64,000 nucleotides of DNA from Vibrio sp. AND4 (GTDB lineage: Bacteria; Pseudomonadota; Gammaproteobacteria; Enterobacterales; Vibrionaceae), in NCBI RefSeq assembly GCF_000171815.1, contig NZ_ABGR01000012.1:1-64000 (forward strand), written 5' to 3'. Each line of letters begins with the position of its first letter. Position 1 is the stretch's first letter. A program made the position numbers and the translations under genes. Below, piece after piece: positions 21,298 to 31,115 of the stretch. The notes beneath the pieces were generated by a model, which had not been told where the DNA came from, did not search any database, and was given only the letters and a program-made list of their open reading frames with translations.

Positions 21298-21732
21298 TTA
21301 TTTCTTACCACGCAATAGTGGAAGGTTTGCTTCGTTCCATGCAATCAACCCGTTTTTGAGTAGACTTACGTTTTCGAAGCCTGCTTTGACGAGTAGGTTT
21401 GCACTTTCTTGAGCCGTTTGCCCCGTTTTGCATACTAGGATAATTGGGTCTGATTTACGGTTTTCAAGACTGCCTAAGTTACCTGCTTTGATATCAGATG
21501 GCAAAATGTGAAGTGCGTCGGTAATGTGACCCTGTTTGAACTCGTCTTTGGAGCGGATATCAACGACAACACCGTTTTCACGGTTCATTAGGTGAGTCAA
21601 TTGGTTTACGTTAACTACTTTGTATGCGGCCGTCGCTGACTTCACGGTCGTGATGATCAATGTGACAAGAAGACCTACCCAAACTAAAGATAGCATCATG
21701 TTCTGTTGAAAAAAATCAATGTACTCTTGCAT
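21298..21732 (-). CDS. yibN: Membrane-anchored rhodanese-like protein YibN
   Basis: A 144-aa protein with one N-terminal transmembrane helix (MLSLVWVGLLVTLIITTV, about residues 12-29) and a single rhodanese domain. The active-site loop is CKTGQT, with the catalytic Cys present. The substrate is unknown; the family may carry sulfur for local use. In E. coli yibN-grxC-secB-gpsA-cysE is the order; grxC is missing here, with 199 bp between yibN and secB. Confidence 0.88.
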   Translation of the reverse strand: MQEYIDFFQQNMMLSLVWVGLLVTLIITTVKSATAAYKVVNVNQLTHLMNRENGVVVDIRSKDEFKQGHITDALHILPSDIKAGNLGSLENRKSDPIILVCKTGQTAQESANLLVKAGFENVSLLKNGLIAWNEANLPLLRGKK

Positions 21733-22217
21733 GTTCTGAGCTCTTACACTGTTAGCGGAAAAATAAAGCAGGAGTATAGCGGGGATAGCCGTTTTAGGCG
21801 AGAGGGTAAAAATTTCCGCATGAATAATTGAGATCCAAGCGTTTCTGATGAGCCAAGAAATTGCAGGTTATTGATGCAATCTGAGTATCAATTCTCCCTA
21901 TCAATTCAATTGGCGGATTTAACTTCACATCTGGTCAAAAAAGCGCACAATAAATAATAACAAAAAGTGTTTCACCCAAGTATTTCGGTGGTCATACAAC
22001 CCCTTGAAAGTCGCTAAGCTTGTGGAATATGTTTGCTAACTAGGTTGGATTGCTCGTTAACTTGTAAGATAGTAACAATCAATCGCCAACATTATTTGAT
22101 CTTAACCTACAGTTTTGGTTAAAAAGTGTAGTAAAATTACGCTAGTTTTGTTTCAAGGTTAGATGGAGCAGCGAAGCTCTAAACCGAAAGTTACTTAAAT
22201 TTGATGAGGTCATCACT
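21733..22217. other. Divergent intergenic region between yibN and gpmM
   Basis: 485 bp, A/T-rich. It must contain the promoters for both divergent genes. I see candidate hexamers such as TAAAAT near 22132 but no pair with good spacing. No ORF, RNA gene or strong hairpin is evident. Confidence 0.4.
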
Positions 22218-23750
22218 ATGTCTGCTAAGAAGCCACTGGCTCTAGTCATCCTTGACGGTTACGGTTACCGTGAGGATACAGCAAGTAACGCAATTGCAAA
22301 TGCTAAAACACCAGTAATAGATGCACTGATTGCGAATAACCCTAACACGCTTATCTCTGCTTCAGGTATGGACGTTGGTCTACCTGATGGTCAAATGGGT
22401 AACTCAGAAGTTGGTCACACTAATATCGGTGCAGGTCGCGTTGTATACCAAGATCTAACTCGTATCACTAAGTCTATCGCTGACGGTGAATTCGCTGATA
22501 CAGCGGCACTAGCAGAAGCTATCGACTCTGCGGTAAAAGCTGAAAAAGCGGTACACATCATGGGTCTTATGTCTCCAGGTGGCGTTCACTCTCACGAAGA
22601 TCACATCTACGCAGCGGTTGAAATGGCGGCAGCTCGTGGCGCTGAGAAAATTTACCTACACTGTTTCCTCGACGGTCGTGACACGCCACCACGTAGTGCT
22701 GAAAACTCACTACAACGTTTCCAAGACCTATTTACGAAACTAGGCAAAGGTCGTGTTGCTTCTCTCGTCGGTCGTTATTACGCAATGGACCGTGACAACA
22801 ACTGGGATCGCGTTCAAGTTGCTTACGATCTTCTCACTCAAGCGAAAGCTGAGTTCACAGCAGAAACAGCAGTTGCAGGTCTAGAAGCGGCTTACGCTCG
22901 TGAAGAAAACGACGAGTTCGTTAAAGCAACGGCCATTAAAGCTGAAGATCAAGAAGACGCAATCATGCAAGATGGCGATGCCGTTATCTTCATGAACTAC
23001 CGAGCTGACCGTGCACGTCAAATCACTCGTGCATTCGTGCCTGCATTTGACGGCTTTGAGCGTACTGTATTCCCAACAATCAACTTCGTAATGCTGACTC
23101 AATACGCGGCTGATATCCCTCTAGTGGCGGCATTCCCACCTGCCTCTCTAGAAAACACATACGGTGAGTGGTTATCTAAACAAGGTCAAACTCAGCTGCG
23201 TATCTCTGAAACAGAGAAATATGCGCACGTAACCTTCTTCTTCAACGGTGGGGTTGAGAACGAATTTGAAGGTGAAGAGCGTCAACTTGTTGCTTCTCCA
23301 AAAGTTGCGACTTATGACATGCAACCAGAAATGAGTTCTCCAGAGCTTACAGAGAAGATGGTTACGGCGATCAAGTCTGGTAAATTCGACACCATTATCT
23401 GTAACTACCCGAACGCAGATATGGTTGGTCACACTGGCGTTTACGAAGCCGCGGAGAAAGCAATCGAAGCACTCGATGAGAGTGTTGGTAAAGTTGTTGA
23501 AGCGATTAAAGAAGTGGGCGGTCAATTATTGATTACCGCGGACCACGGTAATGCGGAAATGATGATTGACCCTACGACTGGTGGTGTCCACACTGCTCAC
23601 ACTAGCTTACCAGTGCCTCTCATCTACGTAGGTGACAAAGCGGTTGAGTTCAAAGAAGGCGGTAAACTGTCTGACTTGGCTCCAACAATGCTTTCTCTAG
23701 CTGGTTTAGACATTCCTGCCGAAATGTCTGGTGAAGTACTCGTTAAGTAA
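22218..23750 (+). CDS. gpmM: 2,3-bisphosphoglycerate-independent phosphoglycerate mutase
   Basis: A 510-aa metalloenzyme interconverting 3- and 2-phosphoglycerate in glycolysis. It belongs to the alkaline phosphatase superfamily: [12 protein letters not shown] supplies a metal-binding Asp, [12 protein letters not shown] carries the phosphorylated Ser, and ADHGNAEMM and [11 protein letters not shown] supply metal ligands. Full length. GATGAGGT lies upstream of the ATG. E. coli has gpmM-yibN neighbours as well, with envC beside gpmM; here envC has moved to follow cysE. Confidence 0.98.
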   Translation: MSAKKPLALVILDGYGYREDTASNAIANAKTPVIDALIANNPNTLISASGMDVGLPDGQMGNSEVGHTNIGAGRVVYQDLTRITKSIADGEFADTAALAEAIDSAVKAEKAVHIMGLMSPGGVHSHEDHIYAAVEMAAARGAEKIYLHCFLDGRDTPPRSAENSLQRFQDLFTKLGKGRVASLVGRYYAMDRDNNWDRVQVAYDLLTQAKAEFTAETAVAGLEAAYAREENDEFVKATAIKAEDQEDAIMQDGDAVIFMNYRADRARQITRAFVPAFDGFERTVFPTINFVMLTQYAADIPLVAAFPPASLENTYGEWLSKQGQTQLRISETEKYAHVTFFFNGGVENEFEGEERQLVASPKVATYDMQPEMSSPELTEKMVTAIKSGKFDTIICNYPNADMVGHTGVYEAAEKAIEALDESVGKVVEAIKEVGGQLLITADHGNAEMMIDPTTGGVHTAHTSLPVPLIYVGDKAVEFKEGGKLSDLAPTMLSLAGLDIPAEMSGEVLVK

Positions 23751-23772
23751 CTTATTGACGACTCTGAATGAT

Positions 23773-23803
23773 AAAAGCCCGAGTTTTTTACTCGGGCTTT
23801 TTC
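23773..23803 (+). terminator. Rho-independent terminator after gpmM
   Basis: AAAAGCCCGAG (23773-23783) with CTCGGGCTTTT (23791-23801) and T-rich tail. Confidence 0.92.
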
Positions 23804-23862
23804 TATCTTTGATTTTTGGTTTGATGAGTCTGCGAAGGCTGAGTTTTAAGACTGGACCCGCT

Positions 23863-24750
23863 CTAATGCACTAGAATAGCAGTGCCGATGACCGCCAGCG
23901 CTGCGCCCAGCCAAGCAAAACGATTCGGGCGCTTCTTGGTGTAAATCCATAGCAGGGGCAATAACATGATCGGTGTGGTAGATGAGAGCAGAGCGACCAT
24001 TCCGACATTACCTTCGCGCAGGGCATAAAGAATCAATGTCATACCTACTGCCATAGCCAAGAAGCCGTTTAATGCTGTAATGGCGAAGACTTTCCACGTG
24101 ATGGTTTGTGTTGTACGCGCGACTTTTACGCCAACCAACCAGAGCGCGCAGTGCGCGACAAATGCCGTGATCATACGAATAGCAGACGCTGCGACAGGAT
24201 CGATACTGGTTTGCATCACGGGTTTGGCGATAATGCCCCCAAGAGCCTGACACATTGCAGCAGTTAAACCTAGGCCTATACCTACCCAAACATTACCTTT
24301 TATTGCTTCAAGTGCATTGCTTGTCTGTCCACGTCGGCCATAGAAAATCGCCATGACAACGCCGCTGAAAACTAAAGCAGCGCCAATCAGCTCCATACTG
24401 GTCATGCTTTCACTAAACAGGAAGTAACCCAAGATGGCTGAGAACACCGCATGGCATGAAAACAGCAAACCAGATTGGCGTGGCCCCATGCGATTCAAAC
24501 AGGCAAACAGCGCTGTATCGCCAATAAAAATGCCAATCAAACCTGACGCCATCATCGGCGTTATATGCTCTGTCGAGACACTTAACCAGCCACCAGTTGT
24601 CCACGCCATAGCGGAGAGGATAACCGCCGTACACCCCATACGCCAGCGACTATAAGCAAACGCACCGAGATGTTGAGCTGGTACAACCGAAATTAAGCTG
24701 GAGATAGCCCATAAGAAAGCGGCACACAACGCCAACCATTCGTAACCCAT
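23863..24750 (-). CDS. EamA/DMT-family transporter
   Basis: A 295-aa inner-membrane protein with about ten hydrophobic helices in two EamA repeats, the drug/metabolite transporter layout. FAYSRWRMGCTAVIL, FIGDTALFACLNRMGPRQSG and the C-terminal half beginning near NVWVGIGLGLTAAM are visible. Substrate is unknown. It lies 11 bp downstream of psd on the same strand, so it may be co-transcribed; in E. coli the gene next to psd is instead mscM. Confidence 0.85.
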   Translation of the reverse strand: MGYEWLALCAAFLWAISSLISVVPAQHLGAFAYSRWRMGCTAVILSAMAWTTGGWLSVSTEHITPMMASGLIGIFIGDTALFACLNRMGPRQSGLLFSCHAVFSAILGYFLFSESMTSMELIGAALVFSGVVMAIFYGRRGQTSNALEAIKGNVWVGIGLGLTAAMCQALGGIIAKPVMQTSIDPVAASAIRMITAFVAHCALWLVGVKVARTTQTITWKVFAITALNGFLAMAVGMTLILYALREGNVGMVALLSSTTPIMLLPLLWIYTKKRPNRFAWLGAALAVIGTAILVH

Positions 24751-24761
24751 GAGTGGTGATC

Positions 24762-25619
24762 TTACTGCTGGTGGGCGTAAGGTGTTCCCATCACTGTTGG
24801 CTGACCATTTTCCATGCTTTCATCAAATGTTACCGCATCTTTAGCAAACAGGTTGATAACGGTCGAGCCAAGCTTAAAGCGACCCATTTCTTCGCCTTTC
24901 TTCAAGATAACAGCTTTGTTGCCCTCTGCAGGGTAGTCCCATTGGTACACTGAGTTACCACGTGGTGGTGTGATTGTGCCAGCCCATACTTGCTCGATAC
25001 TACCTACGATGGTCGCACCAACCAGCACTTGTGCCATTGGGCCAAACTCAGTATCAAATATGCACACTACGCGCTCGTTACGTGCAAATAGGTTTGGTAC
25101 GTTTTCTGCCGTTAGCGGGTTAACTGAGAACAAGTCACCAGGCACGTAAATCATCTGGCGCAGTGTACCGTCGCAAGGCATGTGCACACGGTGGTAGTCA
25201 CTCGGTGACAGATACAGGGTTGCAAAAGAACCGTCTTGGAATTCTTCCGCTAGTTTTCCGTTCCCGCCAAGCAGTTCTTGTGCTGAGAAGTTATGACCTT
25301 TCGCTTGAATAAGCTGACCATCTTCAATCGGACCAAATTGGCTTACGCATGCGTCCGCAGGGTGAGTGATCACCTTTTCACCTTCCGCAATCGTACGTGC
25401 ACCGTCTTTTAGCTCACGAACAAAGAATTCGTTAAAGGTTTTAAAGTGTTTAGGATCGGAGTGTTTCGCCTCATCCATGTTCACCTTGTATTGTTTGATA
25501 AACCAGCGAATGACTGCTGTTGTTAGACCGCCAGCCTCAGCTGAAGCCAGTTTACCCACAAGGCGTGTTAGTCCGTGTTGTGGGATCCAGTACTGCAGTC
25601 CAACTTTAATCTTGTCCAT
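24762..25619 (-). CDS. psd: Phosphatidylserine decarboxylase proenzyme
   Basis: A 285-aa inner-membrane-associated enzyme that makes phosphatidylethanolamine. The self-cleavage motif LGST is at residues 250-253; cleavage before Ser252 creates the pyruvoyl cofactor and alpha subunit. [16 protein letters not shown] and the FARNERVV stretch are conserved. Neighbours rsgA and orn match E. coli order (psd-rsgA-orn). Confidence 0.97.
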   Translation of the reverse strand: MDKIKVGLQYWIPQHGLTRLVGKLASAEAGGLTTAVIRWFIKQYKVNMDEAKHSDPKHFKTFNEFFVRELKDGARTIAEGEKVITHPADACVSQFGPIEDGQLIQAKGHNFSAQELLGGNGKLAEEFQDGSFATLYLSPSDYHRVHMPCDGTLRQMIYVPGDLFSVNPLTAENVPNLFARNERVVCIFDTEFGPMAQVLVGATIVGSIEQVWAGTITPPRGNSVYQWDYPAEGNKAVILKKGEEMGRFKLGSTVINLFAKDAVTFDESMENGQPTVMGTPYAHQQ

Positions 25620-25736
25620 CTTTAATTCCGATACTATCTGTTAGATTCTCGCTTTAGGGCGCGTGATGTTACTGAAGTTTCATCTGTTTGTCAGCATTAG
25701 GTGATGATTTCTCACACAGTTGCGGTCTCAACTCAG

Positions 25737-26801
25737 CTAAAGATCGGCTTTCTTGTTACGTGAGTACTGACGGTTGGCTTTATTTTCTACCATGCTTTCT
25801 AAAATCCGGTGGTAGTTTTCAAAGCGCACTTCACTGACTTCGCCTTTCTCTACTGCTTCACGCAAGATACAACCAGGGTCATCGTTGTGCTTACAGTCGC
25901 GGAACTTACACCCGCCAAGGTAGGAGCGGAATTCAATGAATGCTTTGGTTACCTCTTCAGCTTCCAAATGCCACAGACCAAATTCACGAACCCCAGGAGA
26001 GTCGATTAGGTCGCCACCAGTAGGGATGTGATACAAACGGGCTGCTGTGGTTGTATGCTGACCTAAACCAGAGTTCTCAGATATTTCACCTTCTTCCACT
26101 TCTTGCTCAAGTTCAGGCATTAAGGCGTTTACCAGACTGGATTTGCCCACACCAGATTGCCCAACAAAGATGTTGATACGGTCGTGTAGTTGTTTTTCAA
26201 GTTCGGCAATACCTTCACCGGATTGCTTACTCACAAATAACACTCGGTAGCCAATGCGTTTGTATTCTTCAAGCCACTCTTCGTACATTGCACGATCTTC
26301 GTCTGCAAGTAGATCAACTTTGTTAAGTACCAAAAGCGGCGAGATGTTTAGCGTTTCTGACGCAACTAGGTAGCGATCAATGATGTTAAGTGAAAGCTCT
26401 GGCAGAACGGAAGAAACGATCACCATTTGGTCGATGTTTGCTGCAACGGGTTTCAAGCCATCATAGTAGTCAGGGCGAGTCAACATCGAGGTGCGAGGTT
26501 CAACCGCTTCCACTACGCCCGATATACCAGCCATTGACTCAAGCCCTTCACGCCAAAGCACGCGATCGCCAGATACTAGCGATTCGATGCCGCGACGAAG
26601 ATTACAGCGTTGTACTTCACCAGTTTCTCGATCCTCGATGTCAGCGTGCTGACCGAAACGAGTGATAACCAGCCCCTGTTTACTTGCCCCTAGCATGTTC
26701 TCATCCCACTGGATGGACTCTTCTTGCTTTTTAAGGCGTTTTTGTTGGTTGCTGCGTACGCGACGCACTTGACCTTTGGTTAACTTTTTCTTTTTTGTCA
26801 C
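25737..26801 (-). CDS. rsgA: Ribosome small-subunit-dependent GTPase RsgA
   Basis: A 354-aa circularly permuted GTPase that helps 30S maturation. An N-terminal basic tail and OB domain precede NKVD (G4), then [14 protein letters not shown] (G1) and DSPGVREFG (G3), the permuted order of the family. A C-terminal zinc knuckle has [14 protein letters not shown]. Divergent from orn, with 128 bp between starts. Confidence 0.97.
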   Translation of the reverse strand: MTKKKKLTKGQVRRVRSNQQKRLKKQEESIQWDENMLGASKQGLVITRFGQHADIEDRETGEVQRCNLRRGIESLVSGDRVLWREGLESMAGISGVVEAVEPRTSMLTRPDYYDGLKPVAANIDQMVIVSSVLPELSLNIIDRYLVASETLNISPLLVLNKVDLLADEDRAMYEEWLEEYKRIGYRVLFVSKQSGEGIAELEKQLHDRINIFVGQSGVGKSSLVNALMPELEQEVEEGEISENSGLGQHTTTAARLYHIPTGGDLIDSPGVREFGLWHLEAEEVTKAFIEFRSYLGGCKFRDCKHNDDPGCILREAVEKGEVSEVRFENYHRILESMVENKANRQYSRNKKADL

Positions 26802-26929
26802 AATCTCTTACTTAATGTGAGTTAACTCAACTGATTGAGCGAGGTTTCGGCCAAACTTGTGAGTATCGTGTTTCGAGTATTTTCAGGTATAGTACCTCTT
26901 TTACCGATAAACAAATAGGTGGCGTAACC

Positions 26930-27475
26930 ATGTCCTTTAGCGATCAAAATCTGATTTGGGTGGATTTAGAGATGACAGGCCTTGATCCTGAAACACATAA
27001 AATCATCGAAATTGCTTCTATCGTCACGGACAGCGAGCTAAATATTTTAGCCGAAGGTCCCGTTTTAGCGGTGCATCAGCCAAAAGAAGAGCTGGCTAAG
27101 ATGGATGAGTGGTGTACCAATACGCATACTACGAGCGGTCTGGTAGAGCGCGTTTGTCATAGTCAAATATCTGAACAGGATGCCGTCGAGCAAACCATCG
27201 AGTTTTTGCAGAAGTGGGTGCCAAGGGGCGTTTCCCCAATTTGTGGTAATAGCATTGGTCAAGACCGTCGTTTTTTATACAAGCACATGCCTGACCTAGA
27301 GGCATATTTTCATTACCGTTATTTGGATGTGAGCACGTTAAAAGAGCTGACTCGCCGCTGGAAACCAGAAGTGTTAGACGGTTTCTCTAAGCAGGGCACG
27401 CATCTGGCATTAGATGATATACGTGAGTCAATTGCTGAGCTAAAGTACTACCGAGAAACCATCTTTAAGATCTAA
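26930..27475 (+). CDS. orn: Oligoribonuclease
   Basis: A 181-aa 3'-5' exonuclease of the DEDDh family that degrades 2-5-mer RNAs, including pGpG. Exo motifs are [10 protein letters not shown] (Asp, Glu), [11 protein letters not shown] (Asp) and the final [10 protein letters not shown] (His, Asp). Full length. Transcribed toward the tRNA cluster. Confidence 0.98.
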   Translation: MSFSDQNLIWVDLEMTGLDPETHKIIEIASIVTDSELNILAEGPVLAVHQPKEELAKMDEWCTNTHTTSGLVERVCHSQISEQDAVEQTIEFLQKWVPRGVSPICGNSIGQDRRFLYKHMPDLEAYFHYRYLDVSTLKELTRRWKPEVLDGFSKQGTHLALDDIRESIAELKYYRETIFKI

Positions 27476-27571
27476 CTGTTAAAGTAGTGGCCCAGTGTGT
27501 TGTAATTTATGAGCGTTTTGCTTTCTTTTTCATCTGTTGGAAAAAAAATAAAGTTTTTTTGAACGAAGGAC

Positions 27572-27599
27572 TTGCATCACAACAAAATGCTCTTATAAT
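27572..27599 (+). promoter_or_regulatory. Sigma-70 promoter of the tRNA cluster
   Basis: TTGCAT (27572-27577) and a perfect TATAAT (27594-27599) with 16-bp spacing, about 33 bp before the first tRNA. The upstream side is A/T-rich, like an UP element. Confidence 0.75.
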
Positions 27600-27631
27600 T
27601 CGCAGCCCTGAACAGCGGAAACGTTGTTGAT

Positions 27632-27707
27632 GCGACACTAGCTCAGTTGGTAGAGCGCAACCTTGCCAAGGTTGAGGTCACGAGTTCGAACCTCGTGTGT
27701 CGCTCCA
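27632..27707 (+). tRNA. tRNA-Gly (GCC), copy 1
   Basis: 76 nt with encoded CCA. Acceptor stem GCGACAC/GTGTCGC, anticodon stem-loop CCTTGCCAAGG giving anticodon GCC, T-loop TTCGAAC. Identical to copies 2 and 3. Confidence 0.98.
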
Positions 27708-27761
27708 CTTCTTTTAAGAACGTGGGGAGAGTTGTCATCGTACTTAACGATGAACTACGGA

Positions 27762-27838
<77 letters not shown>

Positions 27839-27891
27839 AATTTAAGACAGTTTGAATGTTGTTTTTAATGATGCTCAAGCCGTTAAGAGAT

Positions 27892-27967
27892 GCGACACTA
27901 GCTCAGTTGGTAGAGCGCAACCTTGCCAAGGTTGAGGTCACGAGTTCGAACCTCGTGTGTCGCTCCA
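27892..27967 (+). tRNA. tRNA-Gly (GCC), copy 2
   Basis: 76 nt, identical to copy 1, anticodon GCC, CCA encoded. Second half of a roughly 260-bp duplicated Gly-fMet unit. Confidence 0.98.
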
Positions 27968-28022
27968 CTTTCTTTTAAGAACGTGGAGAGAGTTGTCACC
28001 GTACTTAACGATGAAACACGGA

Positions 28023-28099
<77 letters not shown>

Positions 28100-28141
28100 A
28101 ATTCTAGATAGTTTGAATTTTGTTTAAGCTGTTAAAGAGAT

Positions 28142-28217
28142 GCGACACTAGCTCAGTTGGTAGAGCGCAACCTTGCCAAGGTTGAGGTCACGAGTTCGAA
28201 CCTCGTGTGTCGCTCCA
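28142..28217 (+). tRNA. tRNA-Gly (GCC), copy 3
   Basis: 76 nt, identical to copies 1 and 2. It is the last intact tRNA; relic copies follow. Confidence 0.98.
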
Positions 28218-28268
28218 ACTTCTTTTTGGAAGTATAAAGTAGCCCTCATTGTGCTCAACAGTGACATT

Positions 28269-28358
28269 GCGACACTCGCTCAGTTGATAGAGCGCAACCT
28301 TGCCAAGGTTGAGGTCACGCCTTCCTGTTATGGACAGAGAACCTCGTGTGTCGCTCCA
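28269..28358 (+). pseudogene. tRNA-Gly relic 1 with rearranged T arm
   Basis: 90 nt. Acceptor stem, anticodon stem-loop (CCTTGCCAAGG) and CCA end are all preserved, and the D arm carries two changes. The T arm is not: the start of the TTCGAAC loop is replaced by a longer segment around CTGTTATGGACAG, which could fold as its own small hairpin. Probably non-functional for translation. Confidence 0.85.
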
Positions 28359-28409
28359 ACTTCTTTTCGGAAGTATAAAGTAGCACTCATTGTGCTCAAC
28401 TGTGATGTT

Positions 28410-28497
28410 GTGACACTCGCTCAGCTGGTGGGGCGCACCTAACTAAGGTATCGGTTACATCTCTCTCTAATGGGCAGGAATGTCGTGTACCGCTCCA
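28410..28497 (+). pseudogene. tRNA-Gly relic 2, strongly decayed
   Basis: Aligned to the tRNA-Gly by GTGACACTCGCTCAG at the start and CCGCTCCA at the end. The anticodon stem has diverged (CCTAACTAAGG), and the T-arm region carries a counterpart of the relic 1 segment (CTAATGGGCAGGA). Flanking spacers match those of relic 1. Confidence 0.75.
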
Positions 28498-28545
28498 CTT
28501 TATTACGTGGAAAGCATAGCCTTCATTGTATTTAACAGTAACATC

Positions 28546-28632
28546 ATAATACTTGCTCAGTTACCAATCGGCCTTACTAAGGTTAAGATAACGCCTTTCC
28601 ACTATGGATAGGAGAGCTCATGTATTACTCCA
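28546..28632 (+). pseudogene. tRNA-Gly relic 3, barely recognisable
   Basis: Recognised by CTTGCTCAGTTAC (D-arm region), CCTTACTAAGG (old anticodon arm), the shared segment CACTATGGATAGGA and TACTCCA at the end. Spacing from relic 2 is 136 bp, so it continues the tandem series. Confidence 0.65.
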
Positions 28633-28639
28633 GCTCTTA

Positions 28640-29226
28640 TTACTGCCAAGGTGGATAAAAGATGGATGCGGTTCCCGGTTAAAATAAGGCACTTGCAACC
28701 TATTCACATCGCTCTTTTCATAATGCTGCGAAGCATCAACCCCCAAAATAATATTTTTAATCCGCGTCAGTCGATGTCGGCAATTTCGTCGTGTTTTAAA
28801 CATGAGACGACTTGTCCGAGCAACGAATATTCTGGCCTCCGGAGCACTTTATGCTATTTAATTAACAGAGTTATCCACATATTGTATCTTGTGGATAAGT
28901 TGGTTGATAAAGTGTTTTTAGCTTCGATTTTAACTGTTGTTAGCAAGGATCTTCTCTTTGTTTGAGAGTGATGAAAATTCCACCAACTCCGATAAGTTGC
29001 TGTTTTAAAAAGGTAATGCTAAATAATTGGTAGATCGACTACTCTAAGTTTGGATCATTATTTTGTGTTTGTTTGATCCTAATCATTTCTTCCAGTTGTG
29101 TTTAACTTTTTTCTCTTCCCTGAAATATTCTAATTTTCTGATTTTTTTCCACATTACAGAATTGAGAACAAGGTCATGAATTGGTCACATAAAAAAGTTT
29201 TCAATCTCTGACATATGAGCTACGCA
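28640..29226. other. Gene-free AT-rich region with DnaA boxes; candidate datA-like locus
   Basis: No credible ORF in about 590 bp. Two perfect DnaA boxes TTATCCACA lie in inverted orientation (28871-28879 plus, 28890-28898 minus). One-mismatch boxes are at 28650-28658 (minus), 28700-28708 (plus), 29097-29105 (minus) and 29145-29153 (plus; TTTTCCACA, which fits the relaxed consensus). Four GATC sites fall in 28948-29078. E. coli datA, a DnaA-binding regulator of replication initiation, lies in the same tRNA-Gly to queG neighbourhood. An IHF site, part of E. coli datA, was not found by eye. Function is inferred from motif and position only. Confidence 0.55.
28871..28898. promoter_or_regulatory. 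Inverted pair of perfect DnaA boxes
   Basis: TTATCCACA on the plus strand (28871-28879) and its exact complement TGTGGATAA (28890-28898), 10 bp apart. Both are perfect R1-type matches. Confidence 0.8.
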
Positions 29227-30354
29227 TTACGCGTCTCTTGGAAGGCCTTTTTCAACGACTCTAATTAAACGTTTCTTCTTGGTTTCGATAGAATCTGAAT
29301 CATTGATGGGAATTTGCTTAAATTGCTGTTCTAGAGCCCAATTGATATGTTCATCTAGTAATTGATTTTCACCATGACGGGCTTGCAAGGCTTCAACTGC
29401 TCGTTGACTATATCCTGAATTACCCAGTGCGACAGAAACATTACGTAACCATTGCAGATGTCCAATTCGACGAATAGCAGAACCTTCCATCTGTTTGAGG
29501 AAGGTGGATTCATCCCAAAGAAACATGGTGACGAGGTCTGGGTCTTCAAAAGTGTCACGGCGATGGAAGTCTTCTTGTGCGGTGATATCTGCGTATCGAT
29601 TCCAAGGGCAAACAAGTTGGCAGTCATCACAGCCATAGATGCGATTTCCCATTGGTTTGCGGAACTCTTCTGGAATTACGCCATCAAATTCGATTGTGAG
29701 ATAAGAGATGCAGCGTCTTGCATCCACGACTTTTTCATCGACGATCGCTTGTGTCGGACAGGATGTCATGCACGCTTTGCACTTGTCACATTGGTCAATA
29801 CTTGGTTCGTCGACTGGCAATGGCAAGTCGATAAGCAATTCGCCGAGGAAAAACCAAGAGCCACAGTCTTTATCCAATATAAGGGAGTGCTTGCCGGTCC
29901 AGCCTAATCCGGCTTTTTGTGCCAATGGACGTTCAAGTATCGGGGCCGAGTCGACAAAAGGACGATAGCCAAATTGTCCGACTTCTTGCTCAATCAACTT
30001 TCCAAGCTTATTAAGCTGCTTTCTTACCAACTTGTGATAATCACGACCAAGTGCATAGCGGCTGATGTAGGCATGGCTCTTGTTTGCCAAGTTTGACGCG
30101 AACTTAGCTTCAGGTGGTAGGTAATCCATGCGTACGCTGATAACGCGTACTGTTCCTGGTAGAAGTTCACTTGGTCTGGCGCGCATCATGCCGTGACGAG
30201 CCATCCAGTCCATAGACCCATGATAGCCTGCATCCAGCCATTTTTGCAGAGCGGCCTCATGTTCACTAAGATCAACATCGCAGATGCCAACTTTCTGGAA
30301 GCCGAGCTCTTTACCCCAAATTTTTATTTGTTGAGCGAGTTGTTCAAAGTTCAT
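29227..30354 (-). CDS. queG: Epoxyqueuosine reductase QueG
   Basis: A 375-aa cobalamin-dependent enzyme for the last step of queuosine biosynthesis in tRNA. Two [4Fe-4S] motifs are clear, CDKCKACMTSCP and CDDCQLVCPWN. The N-terminal half carries the cobalamin-binding domain and the C-terminal part HEAT-like repeats. Length is normal. In E. coli nnr and tsaE follow, divergently; here nnr is not between queG and tsaE. Confidence 0.96.
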   Translation of the reverse strand: MNFEQLAQQIKIWGKELGFQKVGICDVDLSEHEAALQKWLDAGYHGSMDWMARHGMMRARPSELLPGTVRVISVRMDYLPPEAKFASNLANKSHAYISRYALGRDYHKLVRKQLNKLGKLIEQEVGQFGYRPFVDSAPILERPLAQKAGLGWTGKHSLILDKDCGSWFFLGELLIDLPLPVDEPSIDQCDKCKACMTSCPTQAIVDEKVVDARRCISYLTIEFDGVIPEEFRKPMGNRIYGCDDCQLVCPWNRYADITAQEDFHRRDTFEDPDLVTMFLWDESTFLKQMEGSAIRRIGHLQWLRNVSVALGNSGYSQRAVEALQARHGENQLLDEHINWALEQQFKQIPINDSDSIETKKKRLIRVVEKGLPRDA

Positions 30355-30650
30355 GTCTTATCACCGAGATAAAAAGGGGGCGGATCTTACCGGATCTTAT
30401 GTATTGGTGCTACCAGAAAGTCTAGACATAAAGTCGAGAAATGGATTTTGAAACAAAGTAATCAAAAGTTGATGTAGGCAAAGTCATTTTGCTTATGCAC
30501 TTAATGGAATTAGGTGTAAGGTTTTGTCTTTTTAGGTCATTTTTTTGCATATATGACATTTGAGAGCTTGTCTCTTAAAACCAACACAGTTTACTATTCC
30601 TGTTGTTTTGATTTTTATATAGTCAATGATCATTAGTTAGAGAAGCGTCA

Positions 30651-31115
30651 ATGAGCACGAAACAATTTAATCTTAAAGATGAGTACGAAACGGTAGCATT
30701 AGGTACCGCATTGGCCCAGCTATGTTCTCAACAAACCACCATTTATCTGCACGGTGATTTGGGCGCAGGTAAAACAACCTTTAGTCGAGGTTTTGTCCGT
30801 GCTCTTGGTCATCAAGGTAATGTAAAAAGCCCGACCTATACTTTGGTTGAACCTTATCAACTGGATAAGTGGCACGTTTACCACTTCGATCTTTACCGAT
30901 TGGCTGATCCTGAGGAGTTAGAGTTCATGGGCATTCGTGATTACTTTACGGATGACGCGATCTGTTTGGTGGAGTGGCCAGAAAAAGGGCAAGGAATGCT
31001 GCCACAACCCGACCTTGATGTAGATATTCGCTACCAAGGCGAGCAACGCGTGGCCGAATTAACGGCAAATAATGAATATGGTGTGCAGCTACTCAGTCGA
31101 TTGAAGCTATGTTGA
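30651..31115 (+). CDS. tsaE: tRNA threonylcarbamoyladenosine biosynthesis ATPase TsaE
   Basis: A 154-aa P-loop protein ([13 protein letters not shown]) that works with TsaB, TsaC and TsaD to make t6A37 in ANN-decoding tRNAs. [10 protein letters not shown] and [14 protein letters not shown] are family signatures. First gene of tsaE-amiB-mutL-miaA-hfq-hflX-hflK-hflC; it overlaps amiB by 7 bp. Confidence 0.96.
   Translation: MSTKQFNLKDEYETVALGTALAQLCSQQTTIYLHGDLGAGKTTFSRGFVRALGHQGNVKSPTYTLVEPYQLDKWHVYHFDLYRLADPEELEFMGIRDYFTDDAICLVEWPEKGQGMLPQPDLDVDIRYQGEQRVAELTANNEYGVQLLSRLKLC

Noticed and set aside
28173..28442. 89-aa frame through the tRNA-Gly relics
   Set aside because: Its repeated peptide is just the translation of the tRNA copies and spacers.
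28880..29080. IHF site in the candidate datA region
   Set aside because: Searching by eye for WATCAANNNNTTR on both strands gave only off-by-one or mismatched candidates.
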